Shown piece by piece: positions 8,855-17,600 of a DNA stretch of 64,000 nucleotides. The DNA lies in assembly GCA_016000045.1 (NCBI GenBank), contig JAECQY010000007.1, forward strand, positions 24,554 to 88,553, read 5' to 3'. Made by a program: the position numbers and the translations under genes. The notes under the pieces were generated by a model. The model had not been told where the DNA came from and made no database searches. It saw only the letters and a list, made by a program, of their open reading frames with translations. The DNA is from Myxococcaceae bacterium (lineage in GTDB: Bacteria; Myxococcota; UBA727; JABDBI01). Position 1 is the stretch's first letter. Every line of letters starts with the position of its first letter.

Positions 8855-9460
8855 TCAACAAGGATCACGAACCAATCTGACGCGTAATTTTGCTCGACGA
8901 TGGAAATCACTAACGCGTTCCCAGTTATTAGGCCCAAGGGCAAAATCAGGGCTCCAGATAAAATCCGGTGCACCCTCCGTCGCCGTTGACGACCAAAAAA
9001 CAGCCTCTAACAAACTCTCTTCTAAATCTTCGTTGAAATCTCCGTCTAATACTTCTTGCTGCCTATAAAGCGCCTCCAACTCCCAGATCGTTGGCAATCG
9101 CCACCCTTCAGCTGCCCGACCGGCTGCATAAGCTTGAGCTTGTCGAAGAGTCATCATCGGTGAATCGGCTCGATTGAGTTCCCATTCAAGCGCTGGAACA
9201 ACTGCGGATCTTCGAGGGCCCGTATAATCATCGTCAACGTTTCGAAGCGGATTTACCCTCATCGGCAACGTTCGAGCCACTGAGTTTGAAGCAGCACGCT
9301 GAGCAGAAAAATTTCGAGGATAAGTGCCCCTATGCATACGGCTAAAAACTAACGACGAGACAAAACTCTGCCGAATCACGCTAAGTCCCCTACTTCCCAT
9401 GCTCATTTGACCCAAAGCAAACGGCGACATAAGAAACAAGAAAATACATTTTCGAATCAT
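8855..9460 (-). CDS. Short exported DUF1566 protein, array member 2
   Basis: Start ATG 9460, with AGGAG 7 bases upstream; a TTG two codons earlier lacks this spacing. 201 residues. The signal peptide MIRKCIFLFLMSPFALGQ and the whole N-terminal half are almost identical to array member 3 at 9565-10173, while the last ~55 residues are strongly different. The pair is a recent tandem duplication with a 713-base period. The final residues are DPC instead of the usual DAR. Confidence 0.75.
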   Translation of the reverse strand: MIRKCIFLFLMSPFALGQMSMGSRGLSVIRQSFVSSLVFSRMHRGTYPRNFSAQRAASNSVARTLPMRVNPLRNVDDDYTGPRRSAVVPALEWELNRADSPMMTLRQAQAYAAGRAAEGWRLPTIWELEALYRQQEVLDGDFNEDLEESLLEAVFWSSTATEGAPDFIWSPDFALGPNNWERVSDFHRRAKLRVRLVRDPC

Positions 9461-9595
9461 ACACAACTCCTGATCATGAAAACACGAGACCTAATAGCAA
9501 TCGCCAACAAGTTCTCACACCCCAGCAAGAGCCCCAAAACAGTCGACTCCATCTTCAGGCTCTTTTATCTAGCATCGCGCACCAATCTGACGCGT
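9072..9595. repeat. Tandem duplication, unit 1
   Basis: Near-identical to 9785-10308 at a constant offset of 713 bases. It covers the 5' two thirds of array member 2, its leader, and the 3' end of the next gene. Similarity falls off abruptly in the part coding the last ~55 residues. Confidence 0.8.
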
Positions 9596-10173
9596 AATTT
9601 CAATCGCTTATAACAACCCTCAATAGGCTCATCATGGTCAGGATCAAGGGCAAAATAAACACTCCAGACATAATCAGATCCATCCATTACCGGTGTTGCT
9701 GACCAAAAACTACCCTCTAGCAAATCCTCTTCAGAATTATCATTATTAAAATCCTCATCTAGCACTTCCTGTTGCCTATGAAGTGCCTCCAACTCCCAGA
9801 TCGTTGGCAATCGCCACCCTTCAGCTACCCGACTGGCTGCATAAGCTTGAGCTTGTCGAAGAGTCATCATCGGTGAATTGGCTCGATTGAGTTCCCATTC
9901 AAGCGCTGGAACAACTGCGGATCTTCGAGGGCCTGTATACCCTTCGTTAACGTTTCGAAGCGGATTTACCCTCATTGGCAACGTTCGAGCCACTGAGTTT
10001 GAAGCAGCACGCTGAGCAGAAAAATTTCGAGGATAAGTGCCCCTATGCATACGGCTAAAAACTAACGACGAGACAAAACTCTGCCGAATCACGCTAAGTC
10101 CCCTACTTCCCATGCTCATTTGACCCAAAGCAAACGGCGACATAAGAAACAAGAAAATACATTTTCGAATCAT
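9565..10173 (-). CDS. Short exported DUF1566 protein, array member 3
   Basis: Start ATG 10173 by alignment with array member 2 and the same AGGAG spacing; the frame upstream to 10200 is leader sequence. 202 residues with the same signal peptide, the same SVARTLPMRVNPLRN linker, and a DUF1566 domain with GWRLPTIWELEALHRQQ. The C-terminal face (FWSATPVMDGSDYVW) differs from its twin at more than half the residues, including third codon positions, so it arose by ordinary divergence or recombination, not by adenine mutagenesis. Confidence 0.75.
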   Translation of the reverse strand: MIRKCIFLFLMSPFALGQMSMGSRGLSVIRQSFVSSLVFSRMHRGTYPRNFSAQRAASNSVARTLPMRVNPLRNVNEGYTGPRRSAVVPALEWELNRANSPMMTLRQAQAYAASRVAEGWRLPTIWELEALHRQQEVLDEDFNNDNSEEDLLEGSFWSATPVMDGSDYVWSVYFALDPDHDEPIEGCYKRLKLRVRLVRDAR

Positions 10174-10308
10174 ACACAACTCCTGATCATGAAAACACAA
10201 GACCTAATAGCAATCGCCAGCAAATTCTCACACCCCAGCAAGAACCCAAAAACAGTCCACTCCATATTCAGACTCTTTTATCTAGCATCACGCACTAATC
10301 TAACGCGT
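9785..10308. repeat. Tandem duplication, unit 2
   Basis: Second unit of the 713-base duplication described at 9072-9595. It spans the 5' part of array member 3 and the 3' end of array member 4. Confidence 0.8.
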
Positions 10309-10820
10309 AATTCTAGTTCGTGAAAGCAATTATCCACACGTTCTTCATGATTAGGATCAAGCACAAAATTAACATACCAAGTGTAATCAGAGTGATCATG
10401 AACTTCTGTTGCTGACCAAAAAGCACCCGCTAAGCTATCTTCATCGATATCACCCATATCCCCGCCCAGCACTTCTTGCTGTCGATAGAGCGCCTCTAAT
10501 TCCCAAATTGTTGGCAATCGCCACCCTTCTGCCGCTCGACTGGCAGCATAAGCTTGAGCTTCCTCAAAAGTCATTATCGGCGAATTTCCCCGATTAAGTT
10601 CCCATTCAAGCCTTGGAACTTCGAGTTCTCGAGGACCTGTATACCAATCAGTAAGGTCCGGAAATGGATTTACTCGCATAGCTGAAGTCCAAGCGGAGCC
10701 CTGAAAAGTCAAATCCTGTACTGGCAGACTGAACATCATACCCACTCGATCGCTCCCCATCATCTGCCCAAAAGCCAACGACGGAATAAAAACAAGAAAA
10801 AAAACACTTTTTTGAATCAT
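10278..10820 (-). CDS. Short exported DUF1566 protein, MMGS subtype
   Basis: 180 residues starting at ATG 10820, with AAGGGAG about 10 bases upstream. This subtype has a shorter linker than array members 1-3 and the motif FGQMMGS after the signal peptide (MIQKSVFFLVFIPSLAFGQ). The DUF1566 domain is complete, from MTFEEAQAYAASRAAEGWRL to LRVRLVRDAR. Its closest relatives are at 13623 and 20152, which share 5' flanking sequence with it. Its ribosome-binding site overlaps the stop codon of an RHS-tail relic just upstream. Confidence 0.75.
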   Translation of the reverse strand: MIQKSVFFLVFIPSLAFGQMMGSDRVGMMFSLPVQDLTFQGSAWTSAMRVNPFPDLTDWYTGPRELEVPRLEWELNRGNSPIMTFEEAQAYAASRAAEGWRLPTIWELEALYRQQEVLGGDMGDIDEDSLAGAFWSATEVHDHSDYTWYVNFVLDPNHEERVDNCFHELELRVRLVRDAR

Positions 10821-10835
10821 AGTCTTCGTGCTCCC

Positions 10836-11040
10836 TTAAATTATCTGAAACAGGCAAAATGCATCCAGTAATCGTTTTACTTCTATAGAATCTCCAGGTC
10901 TAGAATCTTTTTCAGTTTGCCTGTTGGGATGATGCTCTTCTAAACGTAAATCAGGTATCATCAAGCCATCTTTAAGTGTGTCATTAGTTTTCAGCAGGCA
11001 GTCAACCGCAGGAATCCACCCTATTATACTCCGGCATTAA
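10836..11040 (-). pseudogene. Relic of an RHS-protein C-terminal tail
   Basis: An open frame without a start codon ends at TAA 10836-10838. Its PDLRLEEHHPNRQ segment and the following ~30 residues align with the last ~45 residues of the giant RHS protein at 23392-31017 (PNLRLEEYHFNRK, then a GD segment and a VK..LDA helix). Only the tail is left and no upstream RHS sequence is attached. The stop codon falls inside the ribosome-binding site of the DUF1566 gene at 10278-10820. Related but more decayed sequence lies upstream of the genes at 13623 and 20152. Confidence 0.6.
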
Positions 11041-12034
11041 CTGCATATAACACATCATAATAAGTTACATACACCTGCTCATTTCCAACAACCGGGGCAG
11101 ACTCCACCACACCATGAATGAGGCAAGTCCAAAGCTCTTGACCCGTACTGGCATTCAAGGCATCAAGGCCGCTGTCCGTTGATACATAAACAATACCCTC
11201 CATAACCGCGGGCGGCTCATAAAATCGGCTGCTCGTATTAAAACTCCATTTCTTCGTTCCGGTTTCGGCATCCACTGCGAATGTCGTTCCATACTGAGAA
11301 GAAACAAACAGGGTACGATTCATCAACCTTGGAGAAGATAACAGCCCATTATTCATTGAATTCCTCCAAACACTCTCTCCAGTTGTAGAGTTAACGGCAC
11401 AAATCCCTCCTTCGTCAAGCGTAAGATACAAAACTCCCTCGCTCATCAAAGGAGAAGCGCCGTAAAATCCTAAATCAAAAGTCCAAAGTTTTTCATGTGT
11501 CTTTCTATCGATAGCATAGAGATATCGGCCCGATGGAAAATAAACAGCCGACTCATCCGCAACAACCGTCACAGAAACCGGTTCATTGGTTTCAAATTTC
11601 CACAACTCGACCCCCGTTGAAGCATTGACTGCATACAGAGCATTGCTATTTGAACCAACATAAAGCACATCGTCTTGAAAGACCGGTGATGAGTAAGAAG
11701 CATTAATGCTTAAATTCCAGAACATTTTTCCCGTTGCAGCCTCTAAAGCATACAGATAGCCATCGTCCGAAGCAAAGTAGACGGCCTCAGGCAGCGCTGT
11801 AGATCTTGAAATAAGAGAGCCATTTGTATCGAATCTCCAAATCTCTGTTCCATTTTGCGCATCCACTGCATGAAGACTTCCGCTCAAAGAGCCAACATAC
11901 ACAACATTGAGACCCGCAGTCATTGCACTCAGGTCTTGAGCCCTCACCTCAAGTTGCCAATTCAGTATGCCTGGATCAGCCCAAAGATGATATGACAATA
12001 AAACAATCAACCAATTTAAACTAAAAATTTTCAC
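11024..12034 (-). CDS. Exported PQQ-type beta-propeller protein (BamB-like repeats)
   Basis: 336 residues with a signal peptide (MKIFSLNWLIVLLSYHLWA). About seven to eight repeats of roughly 40 residues follow, each with the pattern LYAVDA.TG...W.F, as in PQQ-like quinoprotein propellers (PF13360/PF01011) and BamB. PQQ-dependent dehydrogenase residues are not recognisable, so a scaffold or binding role in the periplasm or outside is more likely than catalysis. It interrupts the DUF1566 array in the same orientation. It is also shorter than typical BamB and has no lipobox, so I do not call it bamB. Confidence 0.75.
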   Translation of the reverse strand: MKIFSLNWLIVLLSYHLWADPGILNWQLEVRAQDLSAMTAGLNVVYVGSLSGSLHAVDAQNGTEIWRFDTNGSLISRSTALPEAVYFASDDGYLYALEAATGKMFWNLSINASYSSPVFQDDVLYVGSNSNALYAVNASTGVELWKFETNEPVSVTVVADESAVYFPSGRYLYAIDRKTHEKLWTFDLGFYGASPLMSEGVLYLTLDEGGICAVNSTTGESVWRNSMNNGLLSSPRLMNRTLFVSSQYGTTFAVDAETGTKKWSFNTSSRFYEPPAVMEGIVYVSTDSGLDALNASTGQELWTCLIHGVVESAPVVGNEQVYVTYYDVLYAVNAGV

Positions 12035-12079
12035 TCTTTCCTCCTCTGAATAGCTCTGATTAAATAGAAAATAGTTCTA

Positions 12080-12687
12080 TTATCTATCTCGATTACGGAC
12101 CAATCTGACACGCAGCAATAATTCATGGTAACAGTTATAAACACGCTCTTCGTGATCAGGCCCAAGATCGAAATCAATGTTCCAAAAATAGCCTGGGAGA
12201 GCATTGATTTCTGTTGAGGACCAAAAGGTATTCGCTAGTAAATTTTCATTTATCTCATTGTGAGCACTTAAATCTCCATTTAACACTTCTTGCTACTGAT
12301 AGAGCGCTTCTAACTCCCAAAGTGTTGGCAGTCGCCATCCTTCAGCTGCCTGATTGGCTGCGTAAGCTTGAGCTTCTTGAATACTCATCATCACTGAGCC
12401 TCCTCGATTGAGTGCCCATTCAAGCTCTGGAACTTCGAGTTCTCGAGGACCTACATACCAATCACCAAACCCTCGAGCTGGATTAACTCGGATTGGCAAG
12501 GTTCGAGCTACATCATGCGAACTAGCAAGCGGAGTTGAAGAATTCGCAGGCCTATAGGTACTCATACGACTAAAAAAAACGATGAAGTAAGACTTTCTCG
12601 AATCATACCAATTCCACCAGCCCTCATGCTCATTTGACTAAAAACAGACGATGAAACAAAAAATAAGAAAATATATCTTCGAATCAT
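12080..12687 (-). pseudogene. Broken DUF1566 gene (frameshift and in-frame stop)
   Basis: By alignment with its paralogues the gene began at ATG 12687 (signal peptide MIRRYIFLFFVSSSVFSQ). A run of eight T residues near 12572-12579 (coding strand) puts it out of frame; nine would restore the reading through to MSTYRPAN. A second lesion turns the usual CAG into TAG just after WELEALYQ at about 12293, and the frame resumes directly with QEVLNGDL. The remainder to LRVRLVRNRDR is intact. Two independent lesions argue for a true pseudogene, though the T-run alone could be phase variation. Confidence 0.8.
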
Positions 12688-12761
12688 ACACGACTCCTGA
12701 TTATAAAAATAACAGACCTAAAAACCATCACCCACAGATTCGAACCGCCAGCAAGAGCCAT

Positions 12762-12789
12762 AGAAGAACGGCACAAGCCTGGTTCTTCT
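12762..12789. other. Inverted repeat downstream of a DUF1566 gene
   Basis: AGAAGAAC (12762-12769) pairs with GTTCTTCT (12782-12789), with an inner GGC/GCC pairing. It sits in the 3' region of the minus-strand gene ending at 12826. A related hairpin occurs at 20088-20117 in the same position after another array gene. No T-run follows on the minus strand, so terminator function is uncertain. Confidence 0.45.
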
Positions 12790-12825
12790 TTCGTTGAAAG
12801 CAGTCGACACCCCCATTAAGTTCTT

Positions 12826-13436
12826 TTACCTAGCATTACGGACCAATCTGACACGCAATGACAGCATTTTATTACAACTATCGATGCGTCTTATATCGTC
12901 ATCTTCACGAAAAAAATCAATGTACCAAGCGTACCGATCATAATGACCACTGGAAACTGCTGTTACAGACCAAAAAATAGAGCCTGTTGATCCTCGTCGA
13001 AGTCATCACTCAAATCTCCATTCAATACCTCTGACTGTCGATGAAGTGCTTCTAACTCCCAAATCATTGGCAGTCGCCACCCCTCGGCTGATCGACTGGC
13101 CGCATAAACTTGAGCTTCTTGAAAAGTCATCTGCTCTGAGTCTCCTCGATTGAGTGCCCATTCAAGCTCTGGAATCTCAAGTTCTCGAGGACCTGTATAC
13201 CAACCCCCAAGATGTGATAACGGATTTACTAGCATTGGTAAGGTTCGAGCTATGTTATTCGCATTAGCAGACTGGGTTGAAAAATTTCCGAGCATCTGGA
13301 CACCTCTATTCATGTGGGTAGAAATTAATGTAGAGGTAAAAATTCCCCGAATCATACCAATTCCACCAGCCCTCACACTCATCTGGCTAAGAATAGGCGA
13401 CGAAACAAAAAACAAGAAAATATATCTTCGAATCAC
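12826..13436 (-). pseudogene. Broken DUF1566 gene (single frameshift)
   Basis: The start is GTG 13436, aligned with neighbouring starts and preceded by GGAGT. The frame runs through the signal peptide, linker and GWRLPMIWELEALHR but shifts near 12985-12995, ending early as DEDQQALFFGL. Shifting the frame by one base restores TGSIFWSVTAV and a normal DUF1566 end, LRVRLVRNAR, with TAA at 12826-12828. One small indel is therefore enough to explain it; recent inactivation or a sequencing error are both possible. Confidence 0.75.
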
Positions 13437-13622
13437 ATACGACTCCACATCGCGTTCGAGCTGAAAACCCAGTCCAAAGACCAGGGTCTTTAAATAAAAA
13501 CTCCCATCCCTATTTGAACAACCTGTTTGATTGGTCACATCTTTATAGGAGGCTATTTTCCAAGGCGTAAAAGATTTTGATCAAAGAATTAGGAAACCTA
13601 AAAAAATACCTTATTTCTAAAC

Positions 13623-14162
13623 TCACCTAACATCACGAACCAATCTAACTCGAAGACGCAATCCAACATAACAATTATCAATGCGGTCTTCACCGTCGCA
13701 CTCAAGACCAAATTTAATGTACATATAGTAATGTCCAGAACGAATTTCCGTTTCAGACCAAAAAGCACCCGTCATAACATCTTCATACATGTCATCACTC
13801 AAATCTCCGGCTAACACTTCCTGTTGTTGATAAAGCGCTTCCAACTCCCAAATTGTCGGTAATCGCCAGCCTTCAGCTGCCCGACTCGCCGCATAAACTT
13901 CGGCTTCTTGAAAAGTCATTCCCTCTGAATTCGCTCGGTTAAGCTCCCATTCAAGCTCTGGAACCTCGATTTCTCGAGCCCCCCTATACCAATCACCAAA
14001 CCCTTGAAAGGGATTAACTCGCATGGCTGAAGTCTGAGAGGACTCTTGAAGACTCAGGTCTTGCACTGGAAGATTAAACACCATACCCACTCCGCCGCTC
14101 CCCATCATCTGCCCAAAAACCAAAGATGAGAGGAAAAAGAAAAAAATACCTTTTTTAATCAT
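13623..14162 (-). CDS. Short exported DUF1566 protein, MMGS subtype
   Basis: 179 residues from ATG 14162. The first ATG in frame (14171) sits 1 base after AGGAG, too close, while 14162 has a 10-base spacer and aligns with the paralogue starts. It has a signal peptide ending at VFGQ, then MMGSGG, a short linker and a DUF1566 domain with unusually many tyrosines in the variable face (SGHYYMYIKFG). It ends LRVRLVRDVR. About 240 bases of 5' flank are shared with the gene at 20152. Confidence 0.75.
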   Translation of the reverse strand: MIKKGIFFFFLSSLVFGQMMGSGGVGMVFNLPVQDLSLQESSQTSAMRVNPFQGFGDWYRGAREIEVPELEWELNRANSEGMTFQEAEVYAASRAAEGWRLPTIWELEALYQQQEVLAGDLSDDMYEDVMTGAFWSETEIRSGHYYMYIKFGLECDGEDRIDNCYVGLRLRVRLVRDVR

Positions 14163-14171
14163 ATGACTCAT

Positions 14172-14410
14172 ACTCCTTTAAATTATTTGAAATAAGCAAA
14201 ATCAATCCAGCACCTGTTTCACTTTCATTGGATAGATTACCAGGTTCAGGATCTTTTTATTTTTCCCATTAAGATGACATCTTGACAGCCTGGCCTTTTC
14301 ACTTTTTATCAAAGAACCATTTCTCAGATCCGATACATGTCATAAACATCAAGATCGTCAAGAGCTATGCCATTCAGAAAAATTTGAGTGGTTCACTCGG
14401 CTGAGAGACA
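14172..14410. repeat. Duplicated 5' flank of MMGS-type genes, copy 1
   Basis: Closely matches 20704-20935 over about 230 bases, including a stretch reading CATCAAGATCGTCAAGAGCTAT in both. The part next to the gene is the decayed RHS-tail relic seen more clearly at 10836-11040. The rest of the 14411-14639 interval shows no recognisable feature except being upstream of the GBP-like gene. Confidence 0.75.
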
Positions 14411-14639
14411 GTTCAAGTGATACACAACCACATAAATACAGAATTCAAAACAACAAAAAAAATTCAGATAACTCATTTTAATTACTTTACACCGTCATCT
14501 CAAGGTTCGCGACTGAGTTAAAAAAGAATAATTGCCACGTCGTAAGGCAAGGCAATTTGAAAAAATACATTGCGTCTAAGAATCATCGATCATATGCAGA
14601 AGGCGATAACTCATACAATTGAGGCACAGGAGCTTTGTG

Positions 14640-17600
14640 ATGAATTTGCTATCTCGTTCTGTGATTTCGTCTATTTTTTTTATCGGCAATGCTGGTGCAT
14701 TATTGGCTGAGAGGCATTTTTGGTGCGATACTTTTCAACTAATTGACTCGAGTGGTCATGTTCAACAGGCAGCTTTAACTGAACTGAAGAACCTGTCGGA
14801 ATACCGTAATCGTCCAATCGTCATTTTAACCAATCGAGGTAAACCTGGAAATGCTAAAAGTACGATGTTTAACTCCATTATGGACTGTTATCCCGCGTTT
14901 GAGGCCCGTAACCAAGATGAAGCAACGACAGTAGGTTTATGGATAAATCGAAAACCTATTGACTGTGTGGATCTGGCACAGGCTCACGGCATTGATCCGG
15001 ATCAATGTGGCTGCACGAAAGCAGACTGCCCAGATATCTACTTTATGGACACAGAAGGAGCAGGTGATTTGACTGCAACTGGATGTAATTTTTTTGCTGC
15101 GGCTCAATCTCTCAGTTCTTTGGTTTTGTATCCGGCACGCGAAAAACTAGGGATTGATGATTTCTTCACGATGATGCGTTCTTTAACCAATGTCACTAGA
15201 AATGCTCCCGTAAAACCCTATCTCCACGTAAACTACTTTGACGGCTGCTGTAAACGCTCTTTAGGTTTTTGTAATGGCAATCGAGAAGTTTGCTCTCTAA
15301 CATCTAATGACAATCCACTTAGATCAGAGCAACTCAAGAAGAACAAGACGCTGCATGATATTTTCCAGGTAAAACAGTTCGTTTTTCCATACGCACTTAG
15401 AAACTGGGGAATACTTCCGCCAGATGCGAATTTTACTGAGCACGCTGAACCTAAATTTAAGGATTTTTTCACCGCTTACTTGAAAGATGATTTGCTTCCA
15501 ATACTGTCACAATCCAACGGACTTTGTACTTTGAGTTCACTGGTTAGCTTGCTGGAGATACTGCAAGAATCTGATTCCAATGCTTGCGGAGATTTATTAG
15601 GCTGTGAAGAAGCCTTAAAATCAGAACGTTTTCAATATGAACTAGAAAATATTAAATCCAATCTTAGGAAAATACGCTATTCGTTCGAATCTGACCAAAA
15701 TGCTCTGGAAGAGAAACTAAAAGAAATTGTTTTTTCAGTTCTAGGCGATGTTTGCAATGTGCAGGCATCTACTACAAAATCAGAAAAAAAATTAATGCAA
15801 TATGCAAAGAATCATATTTCGCAATTAGCAAGAGATCTGTCTGACACCGCTCCTGCGAGGCTTAACAAAAAACAAGGCCCATTTTTAATCAGCGAAGGCG
15901 AACAATCGAACCTCGTTGCACTAACAAGTCGATTTCGTGATTTGAAAGTAGACGAAAAGGAGTGGCTTTTCCCTGTTACGCTTGATTTCAACAATGATTT
16001 ACTTTCACTTCATGGTCAATATGAGCACTTGAATGACTCAAAATATTGTTTCGATAATATTACCAAAATTGAAATTAATGTGCACACAATAAAAATAGAC
16101 AATTGGATCTGTGAAGGGAAAAATATTAACATTAAATCGGTGAGACTGGAGAAAGGTCCCGGAGTTTCTATTTTGAATGTTTCAGCTCCGGAAACCCAGG
16201 CAGATTTGAGTATACTGGCGCCAGCTAAGCTGGGGACAAATGGGATAGATGGCTTTGACGGAAAGCCGGGTGGAAATGTCAGCGTACTGGTTTGGAGCTT
16301 AGTGGGTGACGGGGAGCTCCAATTGATTTCTTATGGAGGCCATGGAACGCGTGGACAAGATGGTGGAAGTGGAAAACCTGGCGCTCATGGCAAACCAGGT
16401 GCTTCTCCAGGTTGTCCTAATTGCGGTTATTGTAATAATGGGTCGCCAGGTGGCGATGGAGAAAATGGAGATGCTGGCGCATCCGGGGGAAGAGGTGGAA
16501 ATGGGGGAGCAGGCGGAGCCATAGAAGTCCTGTTACCCGGTCAAGAGTTTTCATTTGTGATCCACGCTCTGAATCAGGGGGGATTTTTTGCGATGGGCGG
16601 AGCCGGAGGCGATGGGGGTAACGGGGGTGATGAGGGCTTGGGCGGTGTAGGTTGCTGCACAAAAGAGAGATGCGGATTTCATCGATGGGAATGGGAGTGC
16701 AGGTGTAAAGAAAAAGGTAAACCCGTGGCTCAATCTGGAAGCAAGGGTAAGAAAGGCGAAACAGGACCCGCTGGGCAAGATGGTGTAACGGGTCAAGCTG
16801 GCAGCAGCATTGTGCTGGAAAATCCAGCCACTGAGAAGCTTGCTGCGATGTGCCCGTCGACAGATGTGTTATTGGAAGCAATCCAGAATACACGCCTTGC
16901 TCTGATGCTTGATTTCATAGCTTTTGACCCTCAAAAAAATCAGACCGAAAACTCTGAAAAATGGATTACTGCATTACAAGAAATAGAACAAATATCGGAT
17001 AAGTGCTGCCAGATCAGGCCTTCTTCTTTGTATTGTGATTTAAACCAATATGCTTCTGCCTCTCTTGCACCGCTCTTTCTGGGTTCCGGTGTATCTTACT
17101 TTCAACGCTTAACCGATCTACCCATTTCTTCATTGTCTCCGCAAATATTAGCGGAAGCTTTTCGAGAAACTCAGAGCTCTTTGCAAGAATGGCATAAACA
17201 AATTTTGGATTGGGATACGAAAAGCACACGCGGTGAAGCTAAGAGATTAGGTAGCATTCAAAAACAGTTGCAAAAAGAAAGGTTACATCAAAAAACAAGT
17301 ATCTCATCGCTGGTGAACAGCCATCGCGACATCTGGGAACGCAACGAGAAGAATCACAAAATCTTACCCAAACTTCAAAGCACCTTCGAATCTTCCTTTC
17401 AACAATTTTCTAATGAAGTTCAAACTATTCAAGAGGAAAGGTCTCGTCAAAAAAGACCGTCATTCTGGTCGAAAGCTGTTCGTTTCATCTCTCATGCGAC
17501 TAGCCTCCTGGATGTTGGAGGCCTGTTTCAGAAGCTAGCACTGAATGAACTTCCAAAATTATTCGATCAGAAAAAACTGAATCAATTTGTCGATGAATTA

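Noticed and set aside
8039..10820. DGR-type diversification of the small DUF1566 array genes
   Set aside because: Members 2 and 3, and the genes at 10278 and 20152, differ at third codon positions as well and lack the shared-third-base NNY pattern, so ordinary divergence or recombination fits better.
16417..16893. Minus-strand frame opposite the collagen-like part of the GBP-like gene
   Set aside because: Low-complexity His/Pro-rich shadow of Gly-rich codons on the other strand.
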